Assembly: GCA_963921195.1 (NCBI GenBank)
Contig: OY992537.1
Coordinates: forward strand, 74,654,894 to 74,718,893
DNA: 64,000 bases
Reading direction: 5' to 3'
DNA from: Pegoplata infirma
Taxonomy: Eukaryota; Arthropoda; Insecta; Diptera; Anthomyiidae
The translations under genes were made by a program, and so were the position numbers. A model generated the notes under the pieces. It was not told the DNA's origin. It was given only the letters and a program-made list of their open reading frames with translations, and did not search any database. Of this stretch, positions 1 through 15,000 are shown piece after piece. The first letter of the stretch is position 1, and each line of letters begins with the position of its first letter.

Positions 1-3000
1 TTTATATTTTGAATAAAAAAATAAAATTACGGCCAGGGGCGTGGCAAAATTTTTTTTTTTAAATCGTCTTCTTAACTAAATCTTTATTTTTACACTCAAA
101 TGAAAAACTCTGTCAAAAAATCTGTAAAACGACTTTCAATTTGAATTACAAATCTTTTAGCAGATTGTTCTGCTGAGAAGGATATTTTTACTAAAATCTC
201 TGTCATTCAGTTTAAGAAAATAACAGACATTTTACTATATTTATACTGATTTTGTTTGCTGAATTTCATTATTTTTTCAAGAAATTTTTTTATATAAAAA
301 AAAGCAGAACAGATTGTCAGCAGATTGCTCTGCTGAAATCAGCAGATTGCTCTGCTAAAATCAGCAGATTGTTCTGCTGAAATCAGCAGATTATTCTGCT
401 GAAATCAGCAGATTGTTCTGCTAAAATCAGCAGATTTTTCTGCTAAAATCAGCAGATATTTCTGCTAAAATCAGATTTCTCTGCTGTCGAACAACACACA
501 TGTTTAATAGCTAAAACGCCAGATAAAAGTATAAGCTTCCGTAGCGTAGTGGTTAAGAAGTGTACTTTCAAATCGGAAGGTGGCGAGTTCGATGCTGGCT
601 GGCGGCGTATGTTTTTTTTTCTTGTTTTATTTATTCACCTCTTATGACAGATATTTAGCAAACCGTGTCTGCTAAAATCAGCAGATTTCTCATATGGCTC
701 AAAATGGGTGTATTTTCAGCAGATTTTTCTGCTGATTGGACAGAGAATTTATTTTGAGTGTAGGGTGGGACTGGCTCAACTTTTTTTCTTTGACGACCCA
801 CCCTAATGACCACTAGAGTGGAAGGTGTAAAAAGTGTTCGATTTGAATTAGACTATTCTGCAAATAATTTGTGGGATACCTTCCCTTCCTTACAAAATCA
901 TTTCAAACAATAATTAAAATACGTCTACACCATAATATTAATTTAAATTAATTATAATTAAATTTCAATACAAATTGATTGTCTTTTAGTACTAACTAGA
1001 GATGGGCGCGTGAGTGATTGTTGACTCACACTCACTCACGCTCACGACAGGAATTTTTAAATCACGCACACTCACTCACGAGCATATTTTTTCTACTCAC
1101 ACTCCCTCTCAATCACGTGAATAAATTTAATACAACTCACACTAACGTGCACTCATGCAAGCTTCACTCACACTCACGTTGACTCACATTCATAAAACTC
1201 TTATTTTTACAAAAAAAAATTAAAAACGAAAATTTAAAAAATTTTTCAAAATTTTCAGCAAAATTTAAAGATCAGCGAAATTTTACATTTTTTTTTGTTT
1301 TTTCCAGGACGAACTCTTAAGTTAAACCAAATTTTAAAATTTTGTTGTTGCTTTTTTTTTGACAAAAGAAAATATGAAGAGTAAACAAATCACGCAAACA
1401 AATCCACTCACGCACACTCACTCACGCAAAAACATAAGTCATGCACACTCACGCAATTTTTTTCTCCACTCACACTCATTCACAATCACGTGAGTAGAAT
1501 TGATTTCAGTCACACTTACGCGTGATCACGCATGAATCACGTGAATCACGATCTAATCTGCTCATGTGCCCATCTCTAGTACTAACTACTGGCGATTTCA
1601 ACTTTGAAATCATTAATAGGTTATTAACACATCATGTTTAATAATCTAATTAAACTCTATGACTATTATTTAAAAAAAACTTCAAGTAAAATATTTCAAA
1701 ATTAATGTTCAATCAGATAGATTAATGTCAATAGATCAGATATTAGAACATTTTAATTAAATGAAAATTATAAGTGAAACAGGTGAATACGGAATTGAAA
1801 TTTTTAATTATCAATCAGCACGATTATATTAATAGAGATTTTTAAATACTTACTAAAATCGGCTGGATTATAAGTAACCGGGCACGTGGGACCAATTTCT
1901 TTTAAATACGGCACAATATTCCTAACACTTCCTTGATAAACACATTGACCCTCAGCCAATACATAAACTTTATCGAACATTTCAAATAATTTGGCAGGTG
2001 GTGTATGTATTGAACAGATAATGGTGCGTCCTGCATGAGCTAAGCGTCGTAATAATTGTATACACTGGGTACTGGAGAGATCATCTAAGCCGCTATGAAA
2101 AAAATCCATATAAAATTATAATAAAAAATATATAAAATTTTAATTATACTTCTAACCATAGATGGGAATTATTTAGTAGTTTACAGTTAAAGTCCAGGAA
2201 TGTTTGTCAAAAATATAATACTTGACAAGTACTGGTACTTTTAAAGTACTTGAAATAAATTGTACAGACTGAAAAGGTTATTTGCCTTTCGCTCGACTTA
2301 AATTCTTAAATCGATTCGTACTATCAGAATACTTAACTGTACTTAAACTACAAAAATTACTACGTAATTCCCGTCTATACTTTTAACTTACGTAGTTGGT
2401 TCATCTAAAAATATCACTGGCGGATTATTAACTAACTCTAAGGCTATACACAATCGTTTACGTTCGCCACCCGATAAACGTATCGCCTTAGTATGGGCTG
2501 CTTTTTCTAAACGCAACATATTAAGTATCTCATTTATAACTTCAACTTTTTGTTGTTGGCTCAAATCGATGCCTAATTTTAAATTTGCCGCAAATGTCAT
2601 TGCTTCCATTATGGTAAAATGTGGATCTATAACATCGTTTTGCATTATATAGCGAGACATTTTTCGAAATAATTTCATATCGCGGGGACAATGATTAACA
2701 TTAATATCTCCCGCATAGTTGTTAGTTCTAGAAGTTAAAACAAATAAATATTTTATTTATTGTGTAATTTTGATATTGAATTCTTACCCAAACCCTGCTA
2801 AAAGATTAAGTAAAGTTGTTTTCCCCGCACCTGAGGGTCCCATAATGGCGGTAAGTTCATGCGATTTAAATTCTCCATAAATATTGCGTAATATTGTTTT
2901 CATTCCTAAAAATAGATTAAAAAAATTTATTTAATATACAAAAAAAGTATTTGTCAATACAAGCAATTTTGTTTTTAATACAATTAAATATTTTATTAAA

Positions 3001-6000
3001 TATAAGCCTACATCGATATCGATTTTGTTTTTGGAAAGAATTCGTCCATTCAGTAAGAACTGGACCGATTGCAGTGAAGCTTATACCGGGTATAGCTATC
3101 GAAATTTCGAGCTTAAGTGTGGACGGTGGACTCCACATGTACAATAGAGTCACACCCAGGAGCCCCTTAAATAGGACACCTTTAGCATACAAAAATTTTG
3201 CTTGCCATTTTGTTGATTATTAGAAGATTTTTATGAAAATTCGATTTTTATGAAAATTCGATTTTTATGAAAATTAGATTTTTATACAGTGCTAGTAGAT
3301 GCCTAAAAAGAAGTGCTTGATGCAGTGGTTATCTCGTTTATTTTCAAAAAATCTTTTTTTTTTTTGGAAATTGTTAACAAACAATTTGGGAATTGGGGGA
3401 TTTCTTTTAACAAATCTTAGTAGGACCTTTAAGAATTAAAAATTATTCTCAAAAATAAAAAAATATTCCATATTGAAAATTTACAATTTTGCCCAATATT
3501 TTGAAAAAATTTAATTTTGTATGGGAACCCCTTTACAATTGCCACGAAGTCACTCCTAGAGGAGTGCAATCATTTCACTTAAGGGACTACCATACAAAAT
3601 AACATTTTTATGAACTTTGCTCCCACCGCTCTAAGTGTCCAAAAGATGCCTCTAGAGAAGTCAAATGAATTACTCACCCAAAATATTTTTCAACCGCAAC
3701 ATTTTCTTAAAACAGATCTACTCTCTATTTAAACCCTTAAGCGCGCCCCCATAATTTTTAAAAACTGTTTTTATTAAATCATTTCCTAGTGCCTTCTAAA
3801 AGGATAAAAAGACCGACCCTATTAATTTTCCTCCATATTTTTTTTTTCTGAACATACCTACCCCTTTAATAATTTGCTCCCACCGCTCTTTCCTAGAGTT
3901 TCCCCCAGACGAGTCAAATGTATGACCGAATTTCAGTATTTTTTCAATACCAACATTTTCTTAGAACATACGTACCCTCAATATTCAATTGTTCCCCATA
4001 TTTATACCCTACACCACTCTGTGGTACAGGGTATAATGAGTTTTTGCTGATGTTTGTAACTACCCGAAATATTGATCCTAGACCTACCTTCAAGTATACC
4101 GATCGACTCAGAATTGTTTTTTGAGCCGATTTTGCGATGTCCGTCCGTCCGTCTGTCCATCTATCGGTTTAAGCACTATACAGGTCGCAATTTTCAATCA
4201 ATTGACTTAAAATTTAAAACTTAAGCATCTTTAGGCCCAAGGACGATGTGTAAAATCGGTTCACGTTAATACCTAGCCCCCATACAAACGCCCCCTTTGG
4301 ATTCGGCTTAAATGACTCTAATAACCGTATTATAATAGATATCACTTTGAAATTTGGCAGGTAATCAAATTTTGTATACACGAATCACCATTCGAAATTT
4401 CAAAGGAATCGTGTTAGGCCTTCTGGTAGTTTCTATACAAACCACCCTCCCGATATTCACATAATTCCCTCAAAATTCATAAAAATGGAAATATTTGATA
4501 AAAATTTTATTTTTAGGTGTTAAACGTGTACTTTAGTAACCTTATCCAATCGGAATATAATTGGACAATTTTTGGACTTAGTCCCCTTTATAAAAATTTC
4601 GACCGATATTCAGTTAAATCGGTCTATTGACAAAAAAATAAACCAATTCCACTAAAATTTGATCTGTGTGTGTTTTCTACACTAAAAAAAGATCTAACAA
4701 AAGATAGACCCAAGCGGTTTATGTTTGGAATTGGGAAACATTTTCCGGAAAACACTGGTGCAGGGTATCATATGGTCGGTCTTGACTGACTATAACTTTC
4801 TTATTTGTTTTTTTATTTTTAAACATTTTTTGATGGACATAAGCTTATACCTCTCACATGGTTCCCCCTAGAGGGGTAAAATGTTAGATTAAGCCCCTTT
4901 ACTTCCCCCTCCCCCAACTTATTTTTATACCATACTTACCCTTTTTATACCCTCCAACTACAGTATGGGGGTATACTCACTTTGTCATTCCGTGTGTAAC
5001 GCATCGAAATATCGGTCTAGGGCCCTATAAAGTATATATATTATTGATCAGTGATCGATTCTAAGACATTCTAGCGATATCCGTCCGTCCGTCTGTCCGT
5101 CTGTCCGTCTGTCCGTCTGTCCGTCTGTCCGTCTGTCCGTCTGTCCGTCTGTCCGTCTGTAGAAGACACGATGCAGTCCAAACTAAAAAAGCTAGACTTC
5201 CGAAGTGTGGCACGAATATGTCTTATATTCCTAGGCAGGTTAAGTTCGGAAATGGGCAAAATCGGACCAAGGGGAAAAAAGTTCCCCCTTGGAGAACTAA
5301 ACCAACCCAAGAAAAACCGCATTTTTTGCAGGGTTTTTTGTACATTTGCTAAGAAAATGCAACATTTTTATCTCCCCTAACGTCTGACCCAACCCCCCCC
5401 CCCCCAAAAAAAAAAAGACGCCGCTGGACTTTTTTTTATATAGTTTTTTTTACATTTTGGAGGGTATAAAAGATTCGGCACAGCCGAATGTAACACTCTC
5501 ACTTGATTTCCACTAATTAAGGTTTATTTTATTTTGAAATTTTAAATAAATTTTCAATGTGCAATAAAATTTTTGTTTTTAAGCATATTAATATGCATAT
5601 TATATCCGCCATTTTGAATTTTGGAAATCTGAAAGCGGAATCATATTTAGCAACCTATGAAACACCCGAGTACCGAGTTTTATTTAAATGTGATCACCTT
5701 GAAAAATCATCCCCCATATTGAATCCGCCATTTTGAATTTTTTTCTCCCGTTGACATGAAATAGCCCTTATATTTTACATTAAAAACTTAATGCGTTAAA
5801 GAAATTTCGAGGTCAAATTCGGATTCAACGAACCAAAAACCTTAAAAATTATGGTACGCGACCTTTCATGATGTGCGTTTTATTTTTTTGCCTGCGTTAA
5901 CCGAACAGCAAGCAATTTCATGCATACTCTTAATTTGATTTTTTAGAAAAGTTATCACAACTCGGTCAATTGTTATTGTTTTATTCAGAATTAAATTTTC

Positions 6001-9000
6001 TTTAAAAATACGTTTATAAATATGAAGGTTGTTGAAAGAACTATAGTTGAAAATAATCGATAAATTCGAAAATTTTTCAAAAATATCAAAAAAATTAGAT
6101 ATTATTAAAAATATCAAAACATATCATTGTTATATGTATAAACCAATTCAAACTCATGAAAAGCACTATCCTTCTTCTATCCAAAACAGTTAAAAAATTT
6201 GAAATCTGTTGAAAAGTTTCTAAGTTACACGTGGTTTAGTGCGAAAAGTGTCAAAAAAAGGTTTTTGCAATAACTTTAAAATTTGAGGGTGTCTGGTAAA
6301 TCTGATGGGCATTTTTGTGATCTTTTTGACGAGACCTACAACTATAACTAGCTCATTTAAAAAGTATATTCGATTTTGTTTTTTTTTAGCACAGTGAAGG
6401 CACCTAATATCTCAAATATAAATAAAATATTATATACCGATATGCTTCAAGAACAGGCCAAAGCTGGGAAACTATAACCGTTTCTAAAATAAAATTCCAA
6501 TGTGATCTTTCAAAACGCCGACACATTTATATTTTATTTTTGGTCTCCTCTACCAGAATCAATCGTCGGAATTCCTAATTTTGGAAAAAGTCTGAAACTA
6601 TTGTACAGTGTAATTTATCATTTGATAAAAATGATAAAATTAATTATATTATTTGATATTTTAGCACCTTAGTCCAGCGACGTATCCAGGAATTTGAAAC
6701 TATTTATATTTATTTTAAAATAGATTTTTTTCAGAATCTGCGAATTTTCTATAGAAATAATATCTCAGATTTTAATAAAGAAAAAATCTCTTAGATTTTT
6801 ATATGTAGTTTTAAAATTTTGTATAGAAATTTATTTTCATGATCCTGATACATACTTTGTATTAGATAAAACCAACATTATGTGTTTTTAAACATATTTT
6901 ACTGGAATTTCGATAGAAAGACTTTTTTTTATTTTTTTTAATTTTTTTAAAAATTACACCGCTCAACAAATCGAAGGTTTTTGGCTCCGGTTTGAAGTTT
7001 GATATAAAATTTTTAAAGATTTTGACTCGCTGATTCCAAATTCGTGCTCCAAATTTTTCCATCACGTCTAGAATTTTAATTATTCGCGGTTGAAAATGCG
7101 AAAAAACGCGATTTTTGCCTTTTTTGAAAGCCTGCACAGCAGCCGCTGGGTGGAATAAAAATCAGGTATAAAGCGTGAGAGTAGAATTGAACTATGATCT
7201 CAAAAAAATGATCAAAAAAATTTCAAGTTGTTGCACAATTATTGGCCAAACATGCATTTTAAAAAAACACTGTCAAAAAAAATTAGAAAAAGCACCATTT
7301 TTAAAAGGCTCTAATACAATAACCAGATGATCAATCTTTACTGTGATGAGCTCAAAATTTAGGCAAAAGTTCCTTCTTTCTTATAGACTTTTAAACCCAT
7401 TAAATATATCTTCCGGTGTATGCGAAAAATAACACAGAAATCTTAAATTTGTAAAATATTTATTTTTTTTAGTTTTTCTTTGAAAAATATCAAAAAAAAC
7501 TAAGGTATCTTCTACCTTACCTTTTTTACAAAAATGGTAATTTTAACAGTATCATTTTAAAACGCAAGTAAAGCCCAACCAAACGTAATAATTTGAAAAA
7601 AATTGTGTTCTATGTTGGAGACCATAGACAAATTATACTTTTGCGCTTTATACCAGATTTGTATTCCACTGAATGGCTGCTGTGCAGGCTTTCAAATAAT
7701 GCAAAAATCGTAATTTTTCGCATTTTCAACCGTGAATAACTAAAAATCTGGACGTGATGGGAAAATTTGGAGAACAGATTTGGAATCAGGAGATCAAAGA
7801 CTACTAAAATTGATCATCAGAATTCAAACCGGAAAATGAGTGTTGAGCGGTGTTATTTATTAAATTTAAAAAATTTTCAAATCGAAAAGGGGGGGCACGT
7901 GACCCTGTGCTCACCCCCTGTATACGTCCATGCCTTAGTCAATTCAATACTTTAATCGAGATTTCTGTTACATTTTCGAACTATGTATTATGTATTACAG
8001 TTTTGCAGTAAATGATTGATATGCAAAGCTCACACGTACTGGCACACGTAGTCTACGATAACTATTTCGTACTTATGATAATTACAATATGTATTTGCAT
8101 ACTAGTCTCTACTGTGTCTCTTACTCAGCTCAGCAGTTTTCTTTTGATATATAGACAAAAAAAAATTATAATAATCTAAAGGGTCATTTACGTTTCTCTG
8201 TTTCCTTTTCGTCACAAGTATTTCATGCTTTATTTATAACACTAATACTGTAAATGTAAAGCCTTTCATTAGGCTGTAGTACAAAGTGCACTTAAATTAT
8301 TCATTCAATCGTAATGTGTGTGTTTAAATAATCACAAATTATAATAGAGATGGACAAATGAGTATAATTTTGCATTTTGCAGGTGGCAGAACTAATCGTG
8401 ACCTCGACATTAACTAATTTATTTTGATATAGTTTTATTTCACACCAAATGTCCCACTACAAAACATGTGTCCTAAGAATATCTGAATATGTTGTATGGA
8501 TAGCCCAATATGTAACTAAGAAAATGGCATTTTCGGTTTTTTATTTTTTGAGACATTAATTTTTATCGCAGGTCATTTGATGTGGATTGTAGGTCTGGGA
8601 TCAATATTTCTAATCATTACAAATATTATCACATACTCCAAATTTATAAAATTTCTAATGTTAAAATTTGAACTACAATTATTTTGAAAACACCATCAAA
8701 AATTGTATCAATTGTTACCCCAAAAATTGTCTCCATCCCCTTAATTTATAGCCGGCACTTTTGAGAATGAAAACAAGAACTTCGTGTGAGTTGAATTGCA
8801 CTCACATGTCCATCTCTATAAAATGTAATATTCATATAATTTTTTTTTTAATATATTACATTAATGTATTATTAAAACACATTTAATAAAACTTATTGCG
8901 GTTCTAGCAAATTTATCACTCAATCAATTTTGATTCGTCATTGTCATAATTAAACTGTAATAAAATGGGAAGTATTCAAAGATACATTTTCCGATGCTTG

Positions 9001-12000
9001 AATCTGATGTCACAGAATCTAAGACTATGTCTCATACTCTGCGACTTTTCTATAGGAAAACAGGCTCAGAATCTTAGAATCTGAGAAATTTTCTAAAGGT
9101 AAACTGTGTCAGAATCTGAGACTTTTTTTACAGAAAAACTGTCTAAGAAACTGATCTATAGAAAAACTGTCTCAGAATCTGAGACTTTTAGAAACTGTCT
9201 CAGAATATGAGAGTTTGTCTGTAGGAAAATAGTTTCACAATCTGAGACTTCTTCTATAGGAAAACTGTCTAAGAATCTGAGCCTTTTTCTATCGGTAAAC
9301 TGTCTCAGAATCAAAAACTTTTTCTATAGGAAAAATGTCTCAAATTTCAGACGTTTTCTATAAAAAAAAAATGTTCCTGCAACTTGCTTATAGAAAAGAG
9401 GGGAACAAAATAAGAGTTACTGCTCTATCTCATATTTATCGGGTCAAAGAGGTGGGGGAAAACAGGATTTTTTATTTCTTTAAGGATTTTTAATATTTCT
9501 TTTTAAGAAACTATATGAACATTTTATACAGGTCGAAAGGTTTTTTGAAGGCGTATCAAATGATGCATCGGTCGTGTCCAAATTCGGCATTGTTAAGTAC
9601 GTTATTGTTAAAAATGTACAAACGTTGTGGTAGTTTATATGGAGATGTATATTAGGGTTATAACTTTTTGCATTTTTTGCAAATATCTAATCTCCCAAGG
9701 TAAAATCGTGTAGGGCATGAAAAAATATTAAGAACTGCGTTTTTAGTTTTTCGCGATCGTTAAAAAAGTTCACTGACCAATCGCATTGAAGTTTTTAATA
9801 GCACTACGTTACAAAAAACTAAAATTTGTTGTTTCTTGTGGTCAGACCATTATTTCAATATAATTAAGACATGCTATTTTCATTGGTGAAGTCTGTTTTT
9901 GAATTAATCGAAATGGAAAAATATGGTTTTTAAAGAATAATGAAAAGAAGCGTTAAAAGGCATTTTAGAAATCGCTTTCGGTGCGTGAGGTTTTTTAACC
10001 AAATTGAACTAAAATTGTTTTTTATATCATTAATACTATATTGTCCATAAGATAGACACTTGGGAGAATGAAGTCCAAAAAAAGTTATAACCCTAATGTT
10101 TATACGTACGGCCGCCAAAATCGTATATAATAATCTCTATTATAATTAAGAGGATCCGTATTTTTGCGTTTGCCGAAATTCCTGTTAGATCGGATTTTAT
10201 TCGGATTTTCCCGAAAGATAACTCTTTTCGTTGTGTCCCCATTACCATATTCAAGTTCAGGCTGAATTTGAGATTTTTTGTATAGGGCGAATTTCTCCTA
10301 TAGAAAAACTTTGCTTAAGCAAAATTTTGCGTGTTAGCGAATTAATTGCCCTTTCGGCTCCCTATGAGGTCGGGCACGTGCCCCATGTGCCCTAATAGTT
10401 AAAACGTTAATGGTTAGGGGGCGCCTTCCTTCACCTATAACAAGTGGCGTACAAAAATATTACTTCTGATCACCTTATACACCAGGGGTGGGATAGTGCA
10501 CGAGTTTTCGATTTCGACACGCTAGAACCCCCTATTTTGTGAGGTTCGTAAAAAAAGTGCATGAGCCAAAAAATGGGGCAGGTCGAATAGGATCTAGGGG
10601 TCGCTCATCGGGGTCAAAGTTGGGCATAAAGGGGAAAACATCCACAAAAAGCCCAACAGCTCTCCTGGTTTTGCCCTAAGAGGGTTCAAATGTGAGACCG
10701 ACCCCCATTACTTTTTCCCCCCAAACACTTTTCCCAAACATACCTAAGCCCTATCTCTACTCCCTAAGGGGGCTCCCATACAAAGGTTTAATTTTTAAAA
10801 ATATTTGCTCCTACCTCTTTAGCTGTCCCAGAAGTGACCCTAGAGGAATCAAATGTATGAACGACCCCCAATATTTTTTCAACCCCAACATTTTCTTAGA
10901 ACATACCTACCCTCTACCTTTAACCCTTAGGGTGGTCCCCATACATTTTTTTTATTTTTTCTTAATTTGTTTTATTACATCAGCTCCTACCGGTCCAATG
11001 GTGCCATTAGGGGGTCATTAGCAAGGCCGACCCCTATTTATTTTTAGCCCCCAACATTTCATCTGAACAACTAACTCCCAATCTCCAATTCCTAAGGGGT
11101 CTCCCACACAAAATGACATTTTCATAAAATTTGCTCCTACTACCCAAACTGGCGCATGGGTGACCCTAGAGATGTTAAATGTATGACTGACCCCCAATAT
11201 TTTTTCAGCCCCAACATTTTCCCCAAACAAACCCACCCTCTATTTTTAAGCCTTAAGGAGGTCCCCACACATTTTTTTATATTTTTTATAAAATCGGATC
11301 ATATTGCTCATATGGTGCCTCTTAGGGATAGGGAATGCAGACCTACCCCACTTAGTTTTTGCCCCCACATTTTTTCCGAACATACCTACGGCGTATTTCC
11401 ACTTTGTAAGCGTGCTCCCCTTAGGAAAACCAAATTCGTAATGGTACTGGAACCCAACGTTGGAGTATTTAGAATTTACAAAAGTACAATAATTAGCAAC
11501 ACTATTATTTATAAATTCAGCTTTTACCGCCCCCATAGTGCCTCTTAGGGACGGGAAATGCATACTGACCCCTATATCAGCCATGCAAACATCATATTAA
11601 TGAACTTCAATTAAAAGAAGTGTTTGAAACCAAATTCGGCAAATCGTCTGAGCCAGGAGTGCCAATGTTTGAGCGTTTTAAAGAGTAATGGGAAAATATA
11701 AAAAACAAACCATACAGTCCTGGCATAGAAGATTAGAAAGTGGCAGGCAACATACCAGCTCTAGTCCAAACTGCATCTAGTTGCTCAACTAAAGGAAAAG
11801 CAACCCAGAGACGACTTCAAGGAGTTGAAATTGTTTTATTATACCTTGGTGAAAATATTCCTAATAATCATTTTAGCCCACTAGGACCCATCAGTCATGC
11901 TCGATGGATGGCAAAAGGCATATATTGCCTAAAAATGTTTTAGGTTTGACCAAAAAGAATTTACGTGAAATTTAATAATGATTTGAATTTTTTGAAAGCG

Positions 12001-15000
12001 ATTGCTAATTATGCTTCAATTAATAAGATGTCTCAACGATTGGAGAAGAGATTCTGTGACATCTTTGGTATCTCAGTGGTGAAGCTGTTGCATTTTTTGA
12101 TCCGAATATCTCTTTTGAAATAAAACGAAAAATGGCAAATGCAAGGAGGAAGAGTTATCTGACGAAAAGATGGACGAATCGTCCGACGAAGGCAGCGAAG
12201 AAAAATAAGACGATGATATCGGGTAAGATTATGTCTCGGGGGATAGCGGCGAAAGTGGCAACAAAGATCGTGATCGTCCAGTAAAAGTTGTTGGATTCGA
12301 AGGTGTGAAAATCATTAACATGGAATCGAAACAAGTAAATCCAGAACTCATAATATAAAGAATGATTTAAGCCACTACGTCACAGCTGAGACACCAAAAT
12401 TGTTTGCACGCTTCGGATTAACAACAAATTTAATTGGTTCCGGTCCAAACACTTGGGAAAATTGTGAGGACTACCAGCAAGCGCTGAAAATACATGTTTT
12501 CAACAACGCTGCCGAAATAGGCGTAAAATTGATAGAGGACTATAACAACGTGTTATGCAGTAATGGAGAGGAAAAAATATTACCCTAACAAAGTGGAAAT
12601 ACGGCGTAGGTATGTTGGGACAAAAAGTAAGGGCAAAAATTATTGGGGGTCAGTCTGCATTTCCCGTTCCTAAGAGGCTCATGGGAGCGGTAAGAGCTAA
12701 TTTTATAAATAAAAATTATAAAAAATAAAAAATGTGTGGGGACCCCCTTAAGGCTTAAAAATAAAGAGTAGGTTTGTTTGGGGAAAATGTTGGGGCTAAA
12801 AAAATATTGGGGGTCAGTAAAAGATCTGATTTTATAAAAAAATAAAAAAAAATGTGTGGGGACCCCCTTAAGGCTTAAAAATAGAGGGTAGGTTTGTTTG
12901 GGGAAAATGTTGGGGCTGAAAAAATATTGGGGGTCAGTCATACATTTAAATTCTCTAGGGTCATCCCTGCGACAGTTAGAGCGGTGGGAGCAAATTTTAT
13001 AAAAATGTCATTTTGTGTGGGAGACCCCTTAGGAAATTGAGATAGGGAGTTAGTATGTTCAGCTACAATGTTGGGGGCTAAAAATAAATGGGGGTTAGTC
13101 TTGCTAATGACCCCTCTAGGAAGCACCGTTGGACCGGTAGGAGCTGATTTAATAAAACAAATTAAAAAAAAAAAAATAAAAAAAAATGTATGGGGACCAC
13201 CCAAAGGGGTGAAGATAGAGGGTAGGTATGTTCTAAGAAAATGTTGGGGATGAAAAAATTGGGGGTCGGTCATACATTTGATTCCTCTAGGGTCACATCT
13301 AGGACAGCTAGAGAGGTAGGAGCAAATATTTTTTAACATTCAACCTTTGTATGGGAACCCCCTTAAGGAGTGGAGATAGGGCTCAGGTATATTTGGCAAA
13401 AGTGTTTGGGGGGAAAAATAATGGGGGCCGGTCTCACATTTGACCCCTCTAGGGGCAAAACCAGGAGAGTTGTGGGCTGTTTTGTGGATTTTTTTCCATT
13501 AACGCCCAACTTTGACCCCGATGAGCGACCCCTAGATCCTATCTGACTTCCCCCATTTTTTGGCTCATATACTTTTTTTACGAACCTCACAAAATGAGGG
13601 GTTCTAGTGTTTCCAAATACTGCTGCATAAAATCTCACACAACACTATCCCACCCTTCTTGTACACTTGATCAAGTGCAACATCTATTTCGCTAAAATTT
13701 ATTTTGTCATTAGTGTTTGAAAAAACTACTCAATAGATTTCGATCAGATAAAAATCAAAAGAAAGCTCTGTTTCCAACTTAAACTTTTAAAAAACACATT
13801 GAAAACGATATTTTTTTAAATTGCACCATTGGAAACATTTTTTTCAAACAAACAACTTTGCCTTTTTTGTTTTTAAATAATTTAGTTCAAATGACATTCG
13901 GTTTTAAAATACACTTATTGCGAGATTTTTTTTTGAAACCACACAGAAAATAAAATCTTCCAATTTAAATCAACAAACATCAATTGTAAATCAAACACAC
14001 TCAAAAAAAATCTAACTTTTTTTTTGCTACTTCGTATTTGACAAGAACTCCTTGTTATTTTACAAGCTTCTTACCAATAATTTTGTAATTTTACAAACTT
14101 TTTACCGAAAAAATTGTAAATTTACAATTTTTTTGACGCAATACACAGAAAAAAAGTTCATTCATGGAATAAATTTGTTCATAAACTGTATGAATCTAAC
14201 ATGACTTTTTTTCCCAAATCTTTTTTATACAATGTATGAATTTGTTCATACATATAATAAATAAATTTACGGTAATTTTTTCCATAAATTTCTGCAAATT
14301 TTCTACACAAATTATATTTTGCGAACAATAATAACAATATTTTGATATCAGTTTACTTAAAAAAAGTATATTTGCGCCCTAAAAGACGCGTTTTATTAAC
14401 CTAAATGGCGTCTTTACACAAAAATTACATAACATACAAAATATACCAAATTCATATAAAATTTGCCAGATTATCGTCCAGAATATTGTGGTGTCTTTTA
14501 GCACTTCATAAATAATCCATATTACATAAAAATTTTTAGCAATAATTGGTAGAAAACATTAAAATTGGTCCAACCATACAAGATAAATTGCCCTAAAAAA
14601 ATGAAGAAAATATCGTATTTTACTACAAAATATTTTAGCAATTTTATGTTCTATATATCTTTTCTCCTCCTTAATACATATCCGCCATGGTAAACCAATT
14701 TTAAATCCCATTGTTGACATTTTCCAAGCAAACAAAAAAGAAAAACTATATTTTTACAAATTTTTTATATTTCAAAAACAAAAAAAGTTGTTTATTTTTT
14801 TGGAAATTGAAAATATATGAACACATTTATAAAAAGTAAAAATTTATTCATAAATAGTATGACCTGAAATCAATGAAAGCAGTTCATATTATTTATGTAC
14901 AAAATTTGTTCTGTGTAAAATTTACAAGGAGGTTTTGTAATTTTACTAGATTTTTTGCTACCTCCTATTTTACGAGAATTCCTAGTAAAAATTATCTTTT

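Noticed and set aside
535..606. Functional tRNA gene
   Set aside because: The A-box is good but the B-box is weak and no proper acceptor stem closes; the same module sits in another MITE.
5071..5322. Open frame rich in D-G-Q-T-D-R
   Set aside because: It is simply the GTCY microsatellite of a DINE element translated; the period is a tetranucleotide run, with no other coding signal.
10692..13638. Pro-rich frames in the fold-back arms
   Set aside because: They read the tandem arm units on both strands with mirror-image partners; repeat artefacts.
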